This document shows positions 19,101 through 26,353 of a stretch of DNA of 64,000 bases, piece by piece. Each line of letters starts with the position of its first letter. Position 1 is the stretch's first letter. The DNA lies in assembly GCA_003223325.1 (NCBI GenBank), contig QHYS01000010.1, forward strand, positions 22,112 to 86,111, in the 5' to 3' direction. The translations under genes were made by a program, and so were the position numbers. The DNA comes from Acidobacteriota bacterium (GTDB lineage: Bacteria > Acidobacteriota > Terriglobia > Acidiferrales > UBA7541). The notes beneath the pieces were generated by a model, which did not search any database, had not been told where the DNA came from, and saw only the letters and a list, made by a program, of their open reading frames with translations.

Positions 19101-19238
19101 AAGCCCATTGCGGCCCCGATTGTGGGCGGGATGATTACTTCAACCGTTCACGTGCTGATCTTGGTGCCTGTCTTCTTTGCGCTTATGAAGGAGCGAGCAC
19201 TACGACGTGGAGCATTATTTGCCACAGAAACGAGATAA
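16101..19238 (+). CDS. Heavy-metal efflux RND pump, CusA/CzcA family
   Basis: Proton-driven inner-membrane pump, 1045 residues, full length for HME-RND proteins. Opens with WCARNRFFVFTGVALLTLAG and DALPDISDVEVIIHTNWEGE. Transmembrane helix 4 reads GGLALAIGVLVDAAIVMVEN, and the VDAAIVMVEN form fits the monovalent-metal (Cu+/Ag+) HME4 group rather than Zn/Co/Ni pumps, which carry a different charged pattern. Further family blocks: GVVMVVYLHDAL, EGAVQRLRPKLMTVCAV and GGMITSTVHVLILVPVFFAL. Met residues in the pore-domain region (SQFMPPLYEGSSLYMPTS) suit a Met-relay pathway. Last gene of the efflux operon; the following 600 bases hold only a dead kinase on the other strand. Confidence 0.93.
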   Translation: MIARVIEWCARNRFFVFTGVALLTLAGIWSMGHIPLDALPDISDVEVIIHTNWEGEPPSIIEDQVTYPIVTALLAAPNVKAVRAQTMFNDSYVFVIFEDGTDIYWARSRVVEYLQTIAGRLPADVHPAIGPDATGAGWVYEYVLVDHTHKYSLADLRAVQDWHLRYQLETVPGVAEVASMGGFVRQYQVNLDPTKLLAYGIALSTVIDRVKSSTNEVGGRVLELSGTRYMIRGLGYLKSLDDLRNVPLMAKNGTPVVVKDLGTVSFGPDMREGVAEWQGEGETVGGIVVMRYGLNALTVIEGIKKKLEEIKGSLPPGVEVVSGYDRAGLIQESIKTLQRDLIEEAIIVSLVITIFLFHFRSALIPIITLPMAVVASFIPMYYLHVSSNIMSLGGLALAIGVLVDAAIVMVENGYRHLSEEASPNEVDRRRVLIGAAKQVGPALFLSLVIIVVSFLPVFLLEAQEGRMFKPLAWTKTLAVGFSSVLAITLVPVLMVMFIKGRLRPESENPISRITQALYLPILRFCLKYRKTTLLLNLAFLALTFPLMFRLGSQFMPPLYEGSSLYMPTSLPGISIVEASKLLQEQDRIIRSFPEVQSVFGAVGRSDSATDNAPLDMYDTTVMLKPRKQWPAGMTYEKLIREMDEKLQFPGLSNTWTMPVENRLDMALTGIKTPVGMKIQGPSLEGIQQLGTQLQQILSSLPQVRSVFAERVSQGFYVNVEVNRPEAAKYGLTIADVQAAVSSGIGGMNVAENVEGRERYPINVRYERDFRDNLDELRRVLIATPSGAQIPIDQVATLSFSRGPAMIRDEDGQLTGYVYVDLNTTDYGGFVQQASNLLPQKLRLPAGYTYQWSGEYEFELRARQRLKLILPIVFFVIFMLLYRVFHSVTEATVLIFPTFYAMTGGLILQWLLKYNFSVAVWVGYIALFGIAVETGVVMVVYLHDALNRRLATGTPLRHEDIEAAVIEGAVQRLRPKLMTVCAVLASLIPILWESGIGADVMKPIAAPIVGGMITSTVHVLILVPVFFALMKERALRRGALFATETR

Positions 19239-19283
19239 CCGTTAGCTTGCGCGGCTCTCAAAAACATAAGGGCGCGTGATCTT

Positions 19284-19690
19284 GGCGTCACCTTCACGTT
19301 GGCCGGCTTCAGGTCGCGGTGCATGATGCCCTTCTCGTGCGGCCGCTTCCAGGGCCTCGGCAATCTGCTTGCAAATCGCGAGAGCTTCTTCCGCCGGCAC
19401 CGCGCCTTCTCTCTTGATTCGGTTCGGCAGCCGTCTCGCCGAAAACCAATTCCATGATCAACAAATGTGTTCCGGCGGAATGTTCTATTCCATAGATCGT
19501 GGCGATGTTGGGATGGTTCAGAGAAGCCAGTATCTTCGCTTCGCGCTGGAAGTGGGAGAGCCTCTCGGGATCATGCGCAAAGGCTTCTGGGAGGACTTCG
19601 ATGGCCACGTCGCGCCCGAGCTTGGTGTCATGCGCTTTGTAAACTTCCCCCATGCCGCCCGCGCCAATCTGCGCGACGAACCTGGCACGA
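19284..19690 (-). pseudogene. Ser/Thr protein kinase remnant, frameshifted and truncated
   Basis: Hanks-type kinase N-lobe in pieces. From 19680 downward one frame gives FVAQIGAGGMGEVYKAHDTK (glycine-rich loop), an AIEVLPEAFA segment where kinases have the ATP-binding AxK lysine (here Glu), and AKILASLNHPNIATIYGIEH. A frame change near 19430 continues as GAVPAEEALAICKQIAEALE, and a second near 19345 gives HEKGIMHRDLKPANVKVT with the catalytic-loop HRDLKPAN. Homology ends there: no DFG region, C-lobe or sensor domain. Two frameshifts, loss of the ATP-binding Lys and truncation make it non-functional. It lies antisense between the CusA gene and the cytochrome c gene. Kinases of this type are highly paralogous in Acidobacteria. 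Confidence 0.8.
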
Positions 19691-19830
19691 TACGAGGAAA
19701 ATTTGTAGGAACGGTGCGAAATTCCATTCGCCACCCCTTTCCGGACTGCGATATCATTTCCCGAACACGGCAAACCGGACCGTCCGAACTGGCCGGCGTG
19801 AGCAAGACCCTCCAAGCAGGGAGGAATACC

Positions 19831-20271
19831 GTGAAATCCGTTTGGATCGTAATATTCATCCTGATTGCGACCTGGAGTTTTGGACAGACCCCATCCGGAT
19901 CTTTTCCGCCAACCACAAGTATGAAGCAACTCATGCTGGACATGATCTACCCGGCTTCTAATGACATGTTGCTACTTATTTACCGGGGTGGTCCCAAGGA
20001 CGAAAACGAGTGGGCGGCGGCGCGGCGGAACGCAATGACCCTGGCGGAATCTGGAAACTTGCTGATGATGCCCGGCCGCATGAGAGATCAAGGCGACTGG
20101 ATGAAGCACGTGAAAATGCTGGTTGACATCGGAACTGCCGCCTACAAAGCCGCGGAGGAGAAAAATGTCCAGGCATTAGCCGAAGTCGCAGGACCGCTCG
20201 ATGCATCCTGTACGAGCTGTCACAAACTGTACCGCCCGAACGTATTTCCCCGGCAGGGAGGATCGAAATGA
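19831..20271 (+). CDS. c-type cytochrome (class II-like, C-terminal CxxCH)
   Basis: Small periplasmic monohaem cytochrome, 146 residues. GTG start at 19831 is chosen because GGGAGGA sits directly upstream and the next residues form a signal peptide (VKSVWIVIFILIATWSFGQ). The frame is open much further upstream, but that part is antisense to the kinase remnant and not coding. The haem motif CTSCH is at 127-131, near the C-terminus, with four preceding helices, as in cytochrome c-prime/class II cytochromes. Overlaps the molybdenum oxidoreductase by four bases, so it is very likely its physiological electron acceptor. No sixth ligand can be assigned with certainty. Confidence 0.87.
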   Translation: MKSVWIVIFILIATWSFGQTPSGSFPPTTSMKQLMLDMIYPASNDMLLLIYRGGPKDENEWAAARRNAMTLAESGNLLMMPGRMRDQGDWMKHVKMLVDIGTAAYKAAEEKNVQALAEVAGPLDASCTSCHKLYRPNVFPRQGGSK

Positions 20272-23200
20272 TTTATTCGCGCAGGAATTTCCTAAAGGCC
20301 GCCGGCTCGGGTGTTGCCCTCACTGTCATCGGAGGGGAGACCATCCTTCTCGTAGCCGCGGCTCCTCCGGCTCTTGCGACGCCGATGACCAGAGAGAAAG
20401 CGACGTTCATTATTAATGGCAAACTTCACGTTGCCGAATATGAAGCCCGCACGACACTGTGGGAAGTCATTACCATGCAGTTGGGTTTGGTGGGAACGAA
20501 CCGGAGCTGTAATCGTGCGAGCTGCGGCGCGTGCAGTGTGCTGGTGGATGGGACGCCGCTCTATTCCTGCCATACGTTGGCGACTGAAGCGGCCGGAAAA
20601 AAGATTCTCACGATCGAAGGGGTGGGGGACGAGAAGAACCTGCATCCCTTGCAACGCGTCGGTTACACGCGCATGGCTGCCGATTGCGGCTTTTGCACCG
20701 CCGGCTGGGTGGTGACCGCGAAGGGGCTGCTCGACAGGAATCTCAATCCGAGCGAGGACGAAGTGAAGGCTGCTTTGGCCGGACACATCTGCCGGTGCGC
20801 GGCTTATCCAAATATCATTCGCGCAGTAATGGATTCGGCGGCGGTGTTGCGAGGAAGCAAGACGGAAGTGGAGCCCGAACCGGATTCGATCATTCGGATC
20901 AATATGCCGATGGTGCGGGACTATTCGACCACGGGCGGACACCTACCCGGGGCCGAGGTGGTGGAGGGGTCGAGTGGGACCATCACCAAGAAATGGCAGG
21001 GATACCCGCCGGAAGACCTTAAGTTATTGGGCAAGTCGCTGCCCCCTTTGGCGGAAGTCGCCATCCCGAGATTCACGGGCAAGGCCCAATACGCCAACCG
21101 CGTCTGGTTTCCGGATCTGCTGTACGTGAAGTTCCTCACCTCACCGCACCCACATGCCCGCATCAAGGGCGTGGATACTTCGGCTGCGGAGAAGATGCCC
21201 GGCGTTCACCACATTCTCACGTACAAGAATGCACCGAAATTGCAGCGTCCCGACGTTGCGAGGGGACGGATCTTGCCCGAGCCGCTACCCCAAGAACTGA
21301 ACTTGCAAGGAGAGGTGGTCGCTATCGTAGCTGCGGAGGCCGAAGACCTCGCCGAGGATGCCGCCAGCGCGATCCGCGTGGACTATGAAGTCCTTCCCTT
21401 CGCTTCGACGCTGAAGGACACCATGGCACCGGACGCGCCAGATCTTGGTCACGGAAAAGGTAACCTGATCCGACATCCAGATTCGCCCAAGGACTTTCCA
21501 CATGCGACTTGGGCGGATCAGCGCGGAGAGCTCGAACAAGGGTTTGCCGAAGCGGATGTCATCAAGGAGTTTACCTACCGCTTTACGGGAGGGGTTTCGG
21601 TTCCTATGCAGCCGAGTGGCAGCGTAGCGAAATGGGACGGCGACCGGCTGACGATCTGGGGTATGGGCCAAGGCATCTATCCACCGCGCGCAACGCTGGC
21701 GGCAGCGCTGGGCATCGATGTATCGAGGATTCGGTTCATCAACAAATGGAACGGCTGCACTTTCGGCGCATCGCGCATGGCCGCGGAGAGATTTTATCCG
21801 ATGATCGCCCATTTGGCGAAAGTCACGGGCCGGCCCGTCAAGATCATGCTGCCCAAGGATCAGGAGCTGGCGCAACTGCAGATCAAACCGGAGACCATCA
21901 CGAATTTTCGCGTGGGGGCTAAGAAAGACGGCCGCATCGTCGCCATAAATCACGAAGTATTCGTCAGCATTGGTGACCTGGACTTCGGTGTGCATGCCGA
22001 CGGCCCGGGCAACGCCTTTAACCAATTGGAACTCTATACGGCGCAGGTTCCTCACTGGCGATCGACGTGGTGCGCCTACCGAACGAACACGCCGCGTCCC
22101 GGTCCTTCCCGCAGCCATATCCAGCAAGAGACCAAGTGGTCTTGGGAAAACATGATCGACGAGATGGCGGACGCCTTTGGCATCGACCCGGTGGAGTACC
22201 GCTTGATGCACGTCACGCGCCTTACGCCGGCTGACACGCGTCACCCCTACGAATCGATGCCTACAGTCGAGGTGCTGCAAGAGGGGTCCAAAGCCTTCGG
22301 ATGGGAGAAGCGAAATCCCGTCCCAGGCGGTGCGCCGGGAAGATTCAAGCGCGGATTCGGCCTTGGCATGTCGCAGCATCATGGCGGCAATATGGGTTAC
22401 CACGAAGGCGAGGAAGAATATGCCAAGCTGGCCGCAGAGCCCGGGGCGAATATTTTTAGCAGCGAACTGGATTTAACCGCCGATGGCAACGTGACTATGA
22501 AGATCGCGCTGCCCGACAGCGGCTCCAACCACGCCACCGCACTGGCGCACCTTGTTGCGGAGATGCTGGGATTTACGACGCGCGACCATGTCCGCCTGAT
22601 CTGGGGCGATTCCGAGATCGCTCCCTTAAGCGACGAGTGGTTTGGAGGCCGCACCATAACCCTGCAAGGAGCGGCGATTTGCAGTGCCGCGGATAAGCTG
22701 AGAAAAGATCTCTTGGCGCGGGCCGCAAACGTGCTCAAGACTGACGCCTCCCAGCTTCAAGTGCGCGATGGCGTCATCTCTGCGATCGAAGATCCCAAAA
22801 AGAACACAACGTTTGCCATGCTGGCTAAGGCCAACAACGGCTTGATCCGCCAGACAGGCCGTGGCACTACGGGTGGAGAACGGACCGCGTCGAACAAGGG
22901 CGTAGGGGCGTGCTTCGTGGAAGTGGAGGTGGATACCTGGACAGGCAATTGGCGCTTCGTGCGAGCGGTATACACTCACGACACCGGGCTAGTCATCAAT
23001 CCGCTGGTGGCAGAATCCGACATGGTCGGATCACTGGTTGAGAGCACGCAAGTAGCTACCGATCCCATTCCGTGGGACCGCGAATTTCCCGGTACGCGCC
23101 ACTACAGCGTTGGTTACTTGTCCTACCGGCTTCCCACCATCATGGACATTCCTAAATCGACGCAAGTGTACATCGACAGCTTAGAGCCTCGCTGGTTCTA

Positions 23201-23354
23201 TGGCGTGAAGAGTTTCAGCGAGACCAGCATCGGGGCTGTGCCGGGCGCAATCTCCAATGCCATCTATAACGCGTGCGGAGTAAGAATTAGAGAGCATCCG
23301 ATTACGCGAGAAAAGATCATGGCAGGCCTGACAGCACAAAGGAGTAGGGCATGA
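20268..23354 (+). CDS. Tat-exported molybdopterin oxidoreductase, fused Fe-S and Mo subunits (xanthine dehydrogenase family)
   Basis: Oxidises an aldehyde or N-heterocycle, passing electrons through two [2Fe-2S] clusters. 1028 residues. A twin-arginine signal (SRRNFLKAAG, 4-13) directs it folded to the periplasm. Residues about 42-200 are the ferredoxin subunit: plant-type cluster Cys81, 86, 89, 101 and second cluster Cys140, 143, 175, 177 (CGFCTAG, HICRCAAYPN). Residues about 255-1020 are the molybdenum domain with FTGKAQYANRVWFPDLLYVK, GMGQGIYPPRATLAAALGI and a C-terminal SFSETSIGAVPGAISNAIYN whose Glu is the expected base. In the related E. coli PaoABC these are separate chains (PaoA, PaoC); here they are one polypeptide. 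Four-base overlaps on both sides show operon coupling. Substrate unknown. Confidence 0.88.
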   Translation: MIYSRRNFLKAAGSGVALTVIGGETILLVAAAPPALATPMTREKATFIINGKLHVAEYEARTTLWEVITMQLGLVGTNRSCNRASCGACSVLVDGTPLYSCHTLATEAAGKKILTIEGVGDEKNLHPLQRVGYTRMAADCGFCTAGWVVTAKGLLDRNLNPSEDEVKAALAGHICRCAAYPNIIRAVMDSAAVLRGSKTEVEPEPDSIIRINMPMVRDYSTTGGHLPGAEVVEGSSGTITKKWQGYPPEDLKLLGKSLPPLAEVAIPRFTGKAQYANRVWFPDLLYVKFLTSPHPHARIKGVDTSAAEKMPGVHHILTYKNAPKLQRPDVARGRILPEPLPQELNLQGEVVAIVAAEAEDLAEDAASAIRVDYEVLPFASTLKDTMAPDAPDLGHGKGNLIRHPDSPKDFPHATWADQRGELEQGFAEADVIKEFTYRFTGGVSVPMQPSGSVAKWDGDRLTIWGMGQGIYPPRATLAAALGIDVSRIRFINKWNGCTFGASRMAAERFYPMIAHLAKVTGRPVKIMLPKDQELAQLQIKPETITNFRVGAKKDGRIVAINHEVFVSIGDLDFGVHADGPGNAFNQLELYTAQVPHWRSTWCAYRTNTPRPGPSRSHIQQETKWSWENMIDEMADAFGIDPVEYRLMHVTRLTPADTRHPYESMPTVEVLQEGSKAFGWEKRNPVPGGAPGRFKRGFGLGMSQHHGGNMGYHEGEEEYAKLAAEPGANIFSSELDLTADGNVTMKIALPDSGSNHATALAHLVAEMLGFTTRDHVRLIWGDSEIAPLSDEWFGGRTITLQGAAICSAADKLRKDLLARAANVLKTDASQLQVRDGVISAIEDPKKNTTFAMLAKANNGLIRQTGRGTTGGERTASNKGVGACFVEVEVDTWTGNWRFVRAVYTHDTGLVINPLVAESDMVGSLVESTQVATDPIPWDREFPGTRHYSVGYLSYRLPTIMDIPKSTQVYIDSLEPRWFYGVKSFSETSIGAVPGAISNAIYNACGVRIREHPITREKIMAGLTAQRSRA

Positions 23355-24265
23355 AGAAAATATCCATCTACCGCCCCACCAGCATCGACGAAGCGATTCA
23401 AATTCTGTCGCGGCACGGAAAGGAAGCGGGAGTCTACGCCGGCGGCACCGACCTGCTGATTCGCCTGAAAAGTAGACTCCAGCAAGCGCCGAGCTATCTG
23501 GTCGACATCAAGAAGATCGACAATCTGCGCTATATCAAGGAAGATGCGCAGGGAGGCGTACAAATCGGCGCCGCGACCAAAATAGCCGAGATCGCGAACT
23601 CTGATTTGTTGAAGAGGAAATATCCGATGCTAGTCGAAGCCGTCAACATGATCTCTTCGCCGGAACTGCGCAACGCCTCAACATTAGGCGGAGACCTGTT
23701 GCAAGAGGTCTGGTGCCAGTATCTGCGCGGAGGGTATTCTTGCTGGAGAAACGGCGGGTACATTTGCTATGGGGCGATCGGCGATAACAGTTATTACCAC
23801 TCGGCGATGGGAGGACGATTGTGCTATGCCGTCTATCCGGGAGACGCCGCGACGGCGCTGATTCCCTTCGATGCCAGGGTGAAGCTGGCTACTCCTGCTG
23901 GCGTCAAGGAACTGTCCATCGAGCAGCTCGTGCCCGGGGACATGATGGTGGATGGGAGAATCCAATCCCATGTGGTCCGCTACAACGAGATCCTCACCGA
24001 GGTAGTCATTCCGCCGCCCAAGCCCGGTGTGCGGGCCTCGTTCGAAAAGCTGAGACCGCGCGGCGTTTGGGACTTCGCCATGGCCTCGCTGGCGATGAGT
24101 CTCCAGCTTCGGGATCAGACCATCGACGATGCGCGGGTCGTCTTCGGTGGGATCGCAGGGAAGCCGCTTCGAGAAACGGCAGTTGAAGACTTTCTCAAAG
24201 GAAAGACGCTGAGCTCCGACTTAAGCGATCATGAAGTACAACGCGACCAAGATCGACATGGCTAA
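23351..24265 (+). CDS. FAD-binding subunit of molybdenum oxidoreductase, PaoB-like, with frameshifted C-terminus
   Basis: FAD subunit of the oxidoreductase encoded just upstream (four-base overlap). FAD-binding motif YAGGTDLLIRLKSR (29-42) and the second block RNASTLGGDLLQ (107-118). Between 119 and 160 there is an insert with Cys122, Cys131, Cys139 and Cys158, aligned in position with the [4Fe-4S]-binding loop of PaoB and 4-hydroxybenzoyl-CoA reductase beta subunits, so an extra Fe-S cluster is likely. It ends as SDHEVQRDQDRHG in this frame, whereas the +1 frame from 24231 gives a tail of family type (see 24231-24311). A small deletion therefore appears to have replaced the last ~30 residues; real mutation and sequencing error cannot be told apart here. 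Confidence 0.85.
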   Translation: MKKISIYRPTSIDEAIQILSRHGKEAGVYAGGTDLLIRLKSRLQQAPSYLVDIKKIDNLRYIKEDAQGGVQIGAATKIAEIANSDLLKRKYPMLVEAVNMISSPELRNASTLGGDLLQEVWCQYLRGGYSCWRNGGYICYGAIGDNSYYHSAMGGRLCYAVYPGDAATALIPFDARVKLATPAGVKELSIEQLVPGDMMVDGRIQSHVVRYNEILTEVVIPPPKPGVRASFEKLRPRGVWDFAMASLAMSLQLRDQTIDDARVVFGGIAGKPLRETAVEDFLKGKTLSSDLSDHEVQRDQDRHG

Positions 24266-24311
24266 GGGGCTGCTAGCCTCAGCTCTGGCGAAGCTGAGTG
24301 CAGCCGCATAG
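24231..24311 (+). other. Out-of-frame C-terminal tail of the FAD subunit
   Basis: Reads KYNATKIDMAKGLLASALAK then a short end and TAG, in a different frame from the preceding gene. This is the sort of helical tail that ends FAD subunits of this family, so it marks where the frame was lost (near 24225). Confidence 0.6.
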
Positions 24312-24396
24312 AAGCACGGATGCAAGCCATTGAGGGCGTATTATTCGAGCCGGTAGGCTGCCTCGCCGAGTTCCCTTCCGGCCCATTCCTGGAAAT

Positions 24397-24750
24397 TTGG
24401 ATCGGTATTCCCTAAACCAGTTTTTCTCCGCCGTTTGGAGCAGAGACAACGCGTTAGGAGTCAAAGCTGCACCTCTTCAAGCGGCTATTGCCGGTGCATC
24501 TCTCAAACCAGAGCAGGTGATGTTTATTGCGGACACCTTAGAGGGTTTAAAGACGGCGCAGACCGTGGGCGTCCATTCCATTTTGATGATGAATGATCCT
24601 GACGAGGCAAGGCGGTTGGCAATGCACAACCCGTCAGGAGGAATTGTTTCGCTTCACGAACTGCCTGACTTTATTCGGCTCGTAACGGCTGAGAACTCGA
24701 TCCCGCCAGGCGCAATCAGGTTCTCGTCCAGCGGTCCCACGAGAATTTAG
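24397..24750 (+). pseudogene. HAD-superfamily hydrolase, C-terminal fragment
   Basis: About 117 codons resembling the C-terminal half of a phosphoglycolate-phosphatase-like HAD hydrolase: AAIAGASLKPEQVMFIADTL followed by EGLKTAQTVGVHSILMMNDP matches motifs III-IV (Lys/Pro, then the acidic D-x3-G/D site where the protein has ADTLEGLKTA). The final GGIVSLHELPDFIRLV is the usual end of these proteins. The nucleophile motif DxDxT and the cap domain are missing and there is no credible start (TTG at best). It follows the FAD subunit on the same strand. I interpret it as a 5'-truncated relic; a short expressed protein cannot be excluded. Confidence 0.5.
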
Positions 24751-25311
24751 CGCCTAAATACAATCGAAGGTTTCGGCGAAACGGAAACACAACAGCGCCG
24801 CGACGATAAGGAAGCTGTGGCTGCGCACGCACACGCTCCACAAGACCTTGATCAGATCCCGCCCTGCCAAATTTTTTGCCTCCCTTGCTACTGGGTAATG
24901 CCCGAGAAAAGGGGATTTCTCGGAGAGTAGGAAACGGCTTCACGCCGCATTCCGAAGCGACTGGGCTGCAATCACGCCTACGGGTCGTTTGCCTACAACT
25001 ACAGAGGTTGACAGCTCGAACTAGCTATCTCACTGCCGTTAAGGTAGTTAGGTTTGGAGCACGTTGGAAAACAGGCGCTGCTGAGGCAACTTTTGACTCT
25101 CGGAAGTCTAGGCCCCAAGACGGGCATGAGATAGAGGGGCTTCGCAAAACTGCAGCAAACAGGGATTAGAACAAAGAAGAAGTTTTTTGCCACTTTTATG
25201 CCCGGCAAGGACTCCCCTTTCAATCGATACGAGCACTTGTCGTGCTTGATCCCTAGATAACACCAACAACTCAAAGGGATTAACCTCGCGAACAGGCGTC
25301 AAGGCCCAGGG
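24751..25311. other. Intergenic, leader region of the exopolysaccharide operon
   Basis: No convincing gene. Contains a perfect 8-base inverted repeat at 24902-24923 and ends in a sigma-54-type promoter at 25312. Upstream activator sites would be expected here; I could not identify paired copies of one by eye. Confidence 0.5.
24902..24923. repeat. Perfect inverted repeat, 8-bp stem
   Basis: CCGAGAAA, six-base loop, TTTCTCGG. There is no T-run on either side, so it is not an obvious terminator; it lies about 400 bases upstream of the sigma-54-type promoter and could be an operator or a leftover from the HAD fragment's transcript end. Confidence 0.5.
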
Positions 25312-25327
25312 TGGCATCCGCATTGCT
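25312..25327 (+). promoter_or_regulatory. Sigma-54 (RpoN) -24/-12 promoter candidate
   Basis: Reads TGGCATCCGCATTGCT, matching TGGCAC-N5-TTGCW with one difference and the exact ten-base spacing between the invariant GG (25313-25314) and GC (25325-25326). Transcription would start near 25338, at the first ATG of the downstream regulator gene, so translation would have to begin at a later ATG (25379 or 25385) or be leaderless. Placed in front of an operon whose first gene is a sigma-54 activator-like protein. Confidence 0.6.
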
Positions 25328-25336
25328 CTCCTCAAC

Positions 25337-26335
25337 ATGAACTCATCGGCGTTTCAAGAACGCAGAAGCTCACCTTACATGCAAATGGCATCCTTAACCA
25401 AAGTGACACCACGATCGGACGATAGTCGATTCTTATTGGGGCAGGCCAACAGCCCGGCGATGCACGCGCTTGAGCGGATGATCGCCAAGCTCGCGCCGAC
25501 GAACATCCCTCTGCTGTTAATCGGGGAAAGCGGCACGGGAAAGGAGATCCTCGCACAGCAAATTCACCAACTCTCTCCAAAGGGTAGTCAGCCCCTCGTC
25601 AAGCTGATCTGTGCTTTCCTAAGCGCTGAATCTTTATCCGCTCACTTTAACGGGTGCAGCAATGGCGACGGACAGGCGCGCACCTTATTCCTCAAGGAGA
25701 TTAACGAACTGGACGATTCAAGTCAGCGAAACCTTCTGCACTCCCTACCCCCGTCAGACGTGAGTATTACCGAAGGCTTTAACGGTCAGAGGTTGATCTC
25801 CTCGACCACCCGAAACTTGGAAGAGGAAGTGAGGGCCGGTCGATTCCGCGCTGACCTTTATTATCAAATTAGTGCCGTAAGCCTGACGATTCCTCCTTTG
25901 CGCCAGCGAAAAGAAGACATTCCGGCATTTGTGGAATTGTTCCTGATGAAATATTCGACTCTTTTGGGACGCCCGCGCCCGCACCTCGACTCACAAGATT
26001 TCATCCTTTTACAGGGATCTCCCTGGCCGGGCAATATTCGGGAACTGGAAAATATGATCAGGAAGATTGTGGTTCTGAACGACCCCAAGGCTGTTCTTTC
26101 GCAACTCGCCGTGCAGATGAACGAGTCCCCCTCTACCGTGACCTGGGGCAAGACCTTTCCATTGAAAACGGCCGCACGAGCGGCTTCTCATCGAACTGAA
26201 CGACAGTTGATTCTGGAGACTCTGGCCAGGACCCGTTGGAATCGGAAGCGTGCGGCTCAGGAGCTGCAAATCAGTTACAAGTCATTACTCTACAAGCTGA
26301 AGCAAATCCACAGCGAAGAACAGGAAAAGGGATAG
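25337..26335 (+). CDS. Sigma-54 activator-like AAA+ protein, degenerate (no GAFTGA, altered Walker B)
   Basis: 332 residues with an AAA+ domain of the NtrC group and a C-terminal Fis-type helix-turn-helix, but no receiver domain. Walker A IGESGTGKE is intact at 62-70. Where activators have the sigma-54-contacting GAFTGA loop this protein reads ICAFLSAESLSAHFNG, so the loop is missing. Walker B reads TLFLKEINEL (116-125), with Lys replacing the Mg-binding Asp. The arginine-finger region GRFRADLYY (168-176) and PPLRQRKEDIP are kept. The HTH is about 300-325 (RKRAAQELQISYKSLLYKLK). It may thus bind DNA and nucleotide without activating sigma-54. First gene of the exopolysaccharide operon, 18 bases before the next. 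Starts at 25379/25385 are possible, see promoter. Confidence 0.85.
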   Translation: MNSSAFQERRSSPYMQMASLTKVTPRSDDSRFLLGQANSPAMHALERMIAKLAPTNIPLLLIGESGTGKEILAQQIHQLSPKGSQPLVKLICAFLSAESLSAHFNGCSNGDGQARTLFLKEINELDDSSQRNLLHSLPPSDVSITEGFNGQRLISSTTRNLEEEVRAGRFRADLYYQISAVSLTIPPLRQRKEDIPAFVELFLMKYSTLLGRPRPHLDSQDFILLQGSPWPGNIRELENMIRKIVVLNDPKAVLSQLAVQMNESPSTVTWGKTFPLKTAARAASHRTERQLILETLARTRWNRKRAAQELQISYKSLLYKLKQIHSEEQEKG

Positions 26336-26353
26336 GCAAGAGGTCCAACCAAA

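Noticed and set aside
19369..19830. Upstream extension of the cytochrome c frame
   Set aside because: Antisense to the kinase relic; the GTG at 19831 has the ribosome binding site and signal peptide.
21285..22403. 372-codon minus-strand open frame
   Set aside because: Antisense to the molybdenum domain, His/Arg-rich composition from reverse reading of a GC-rich gene, no known motif.
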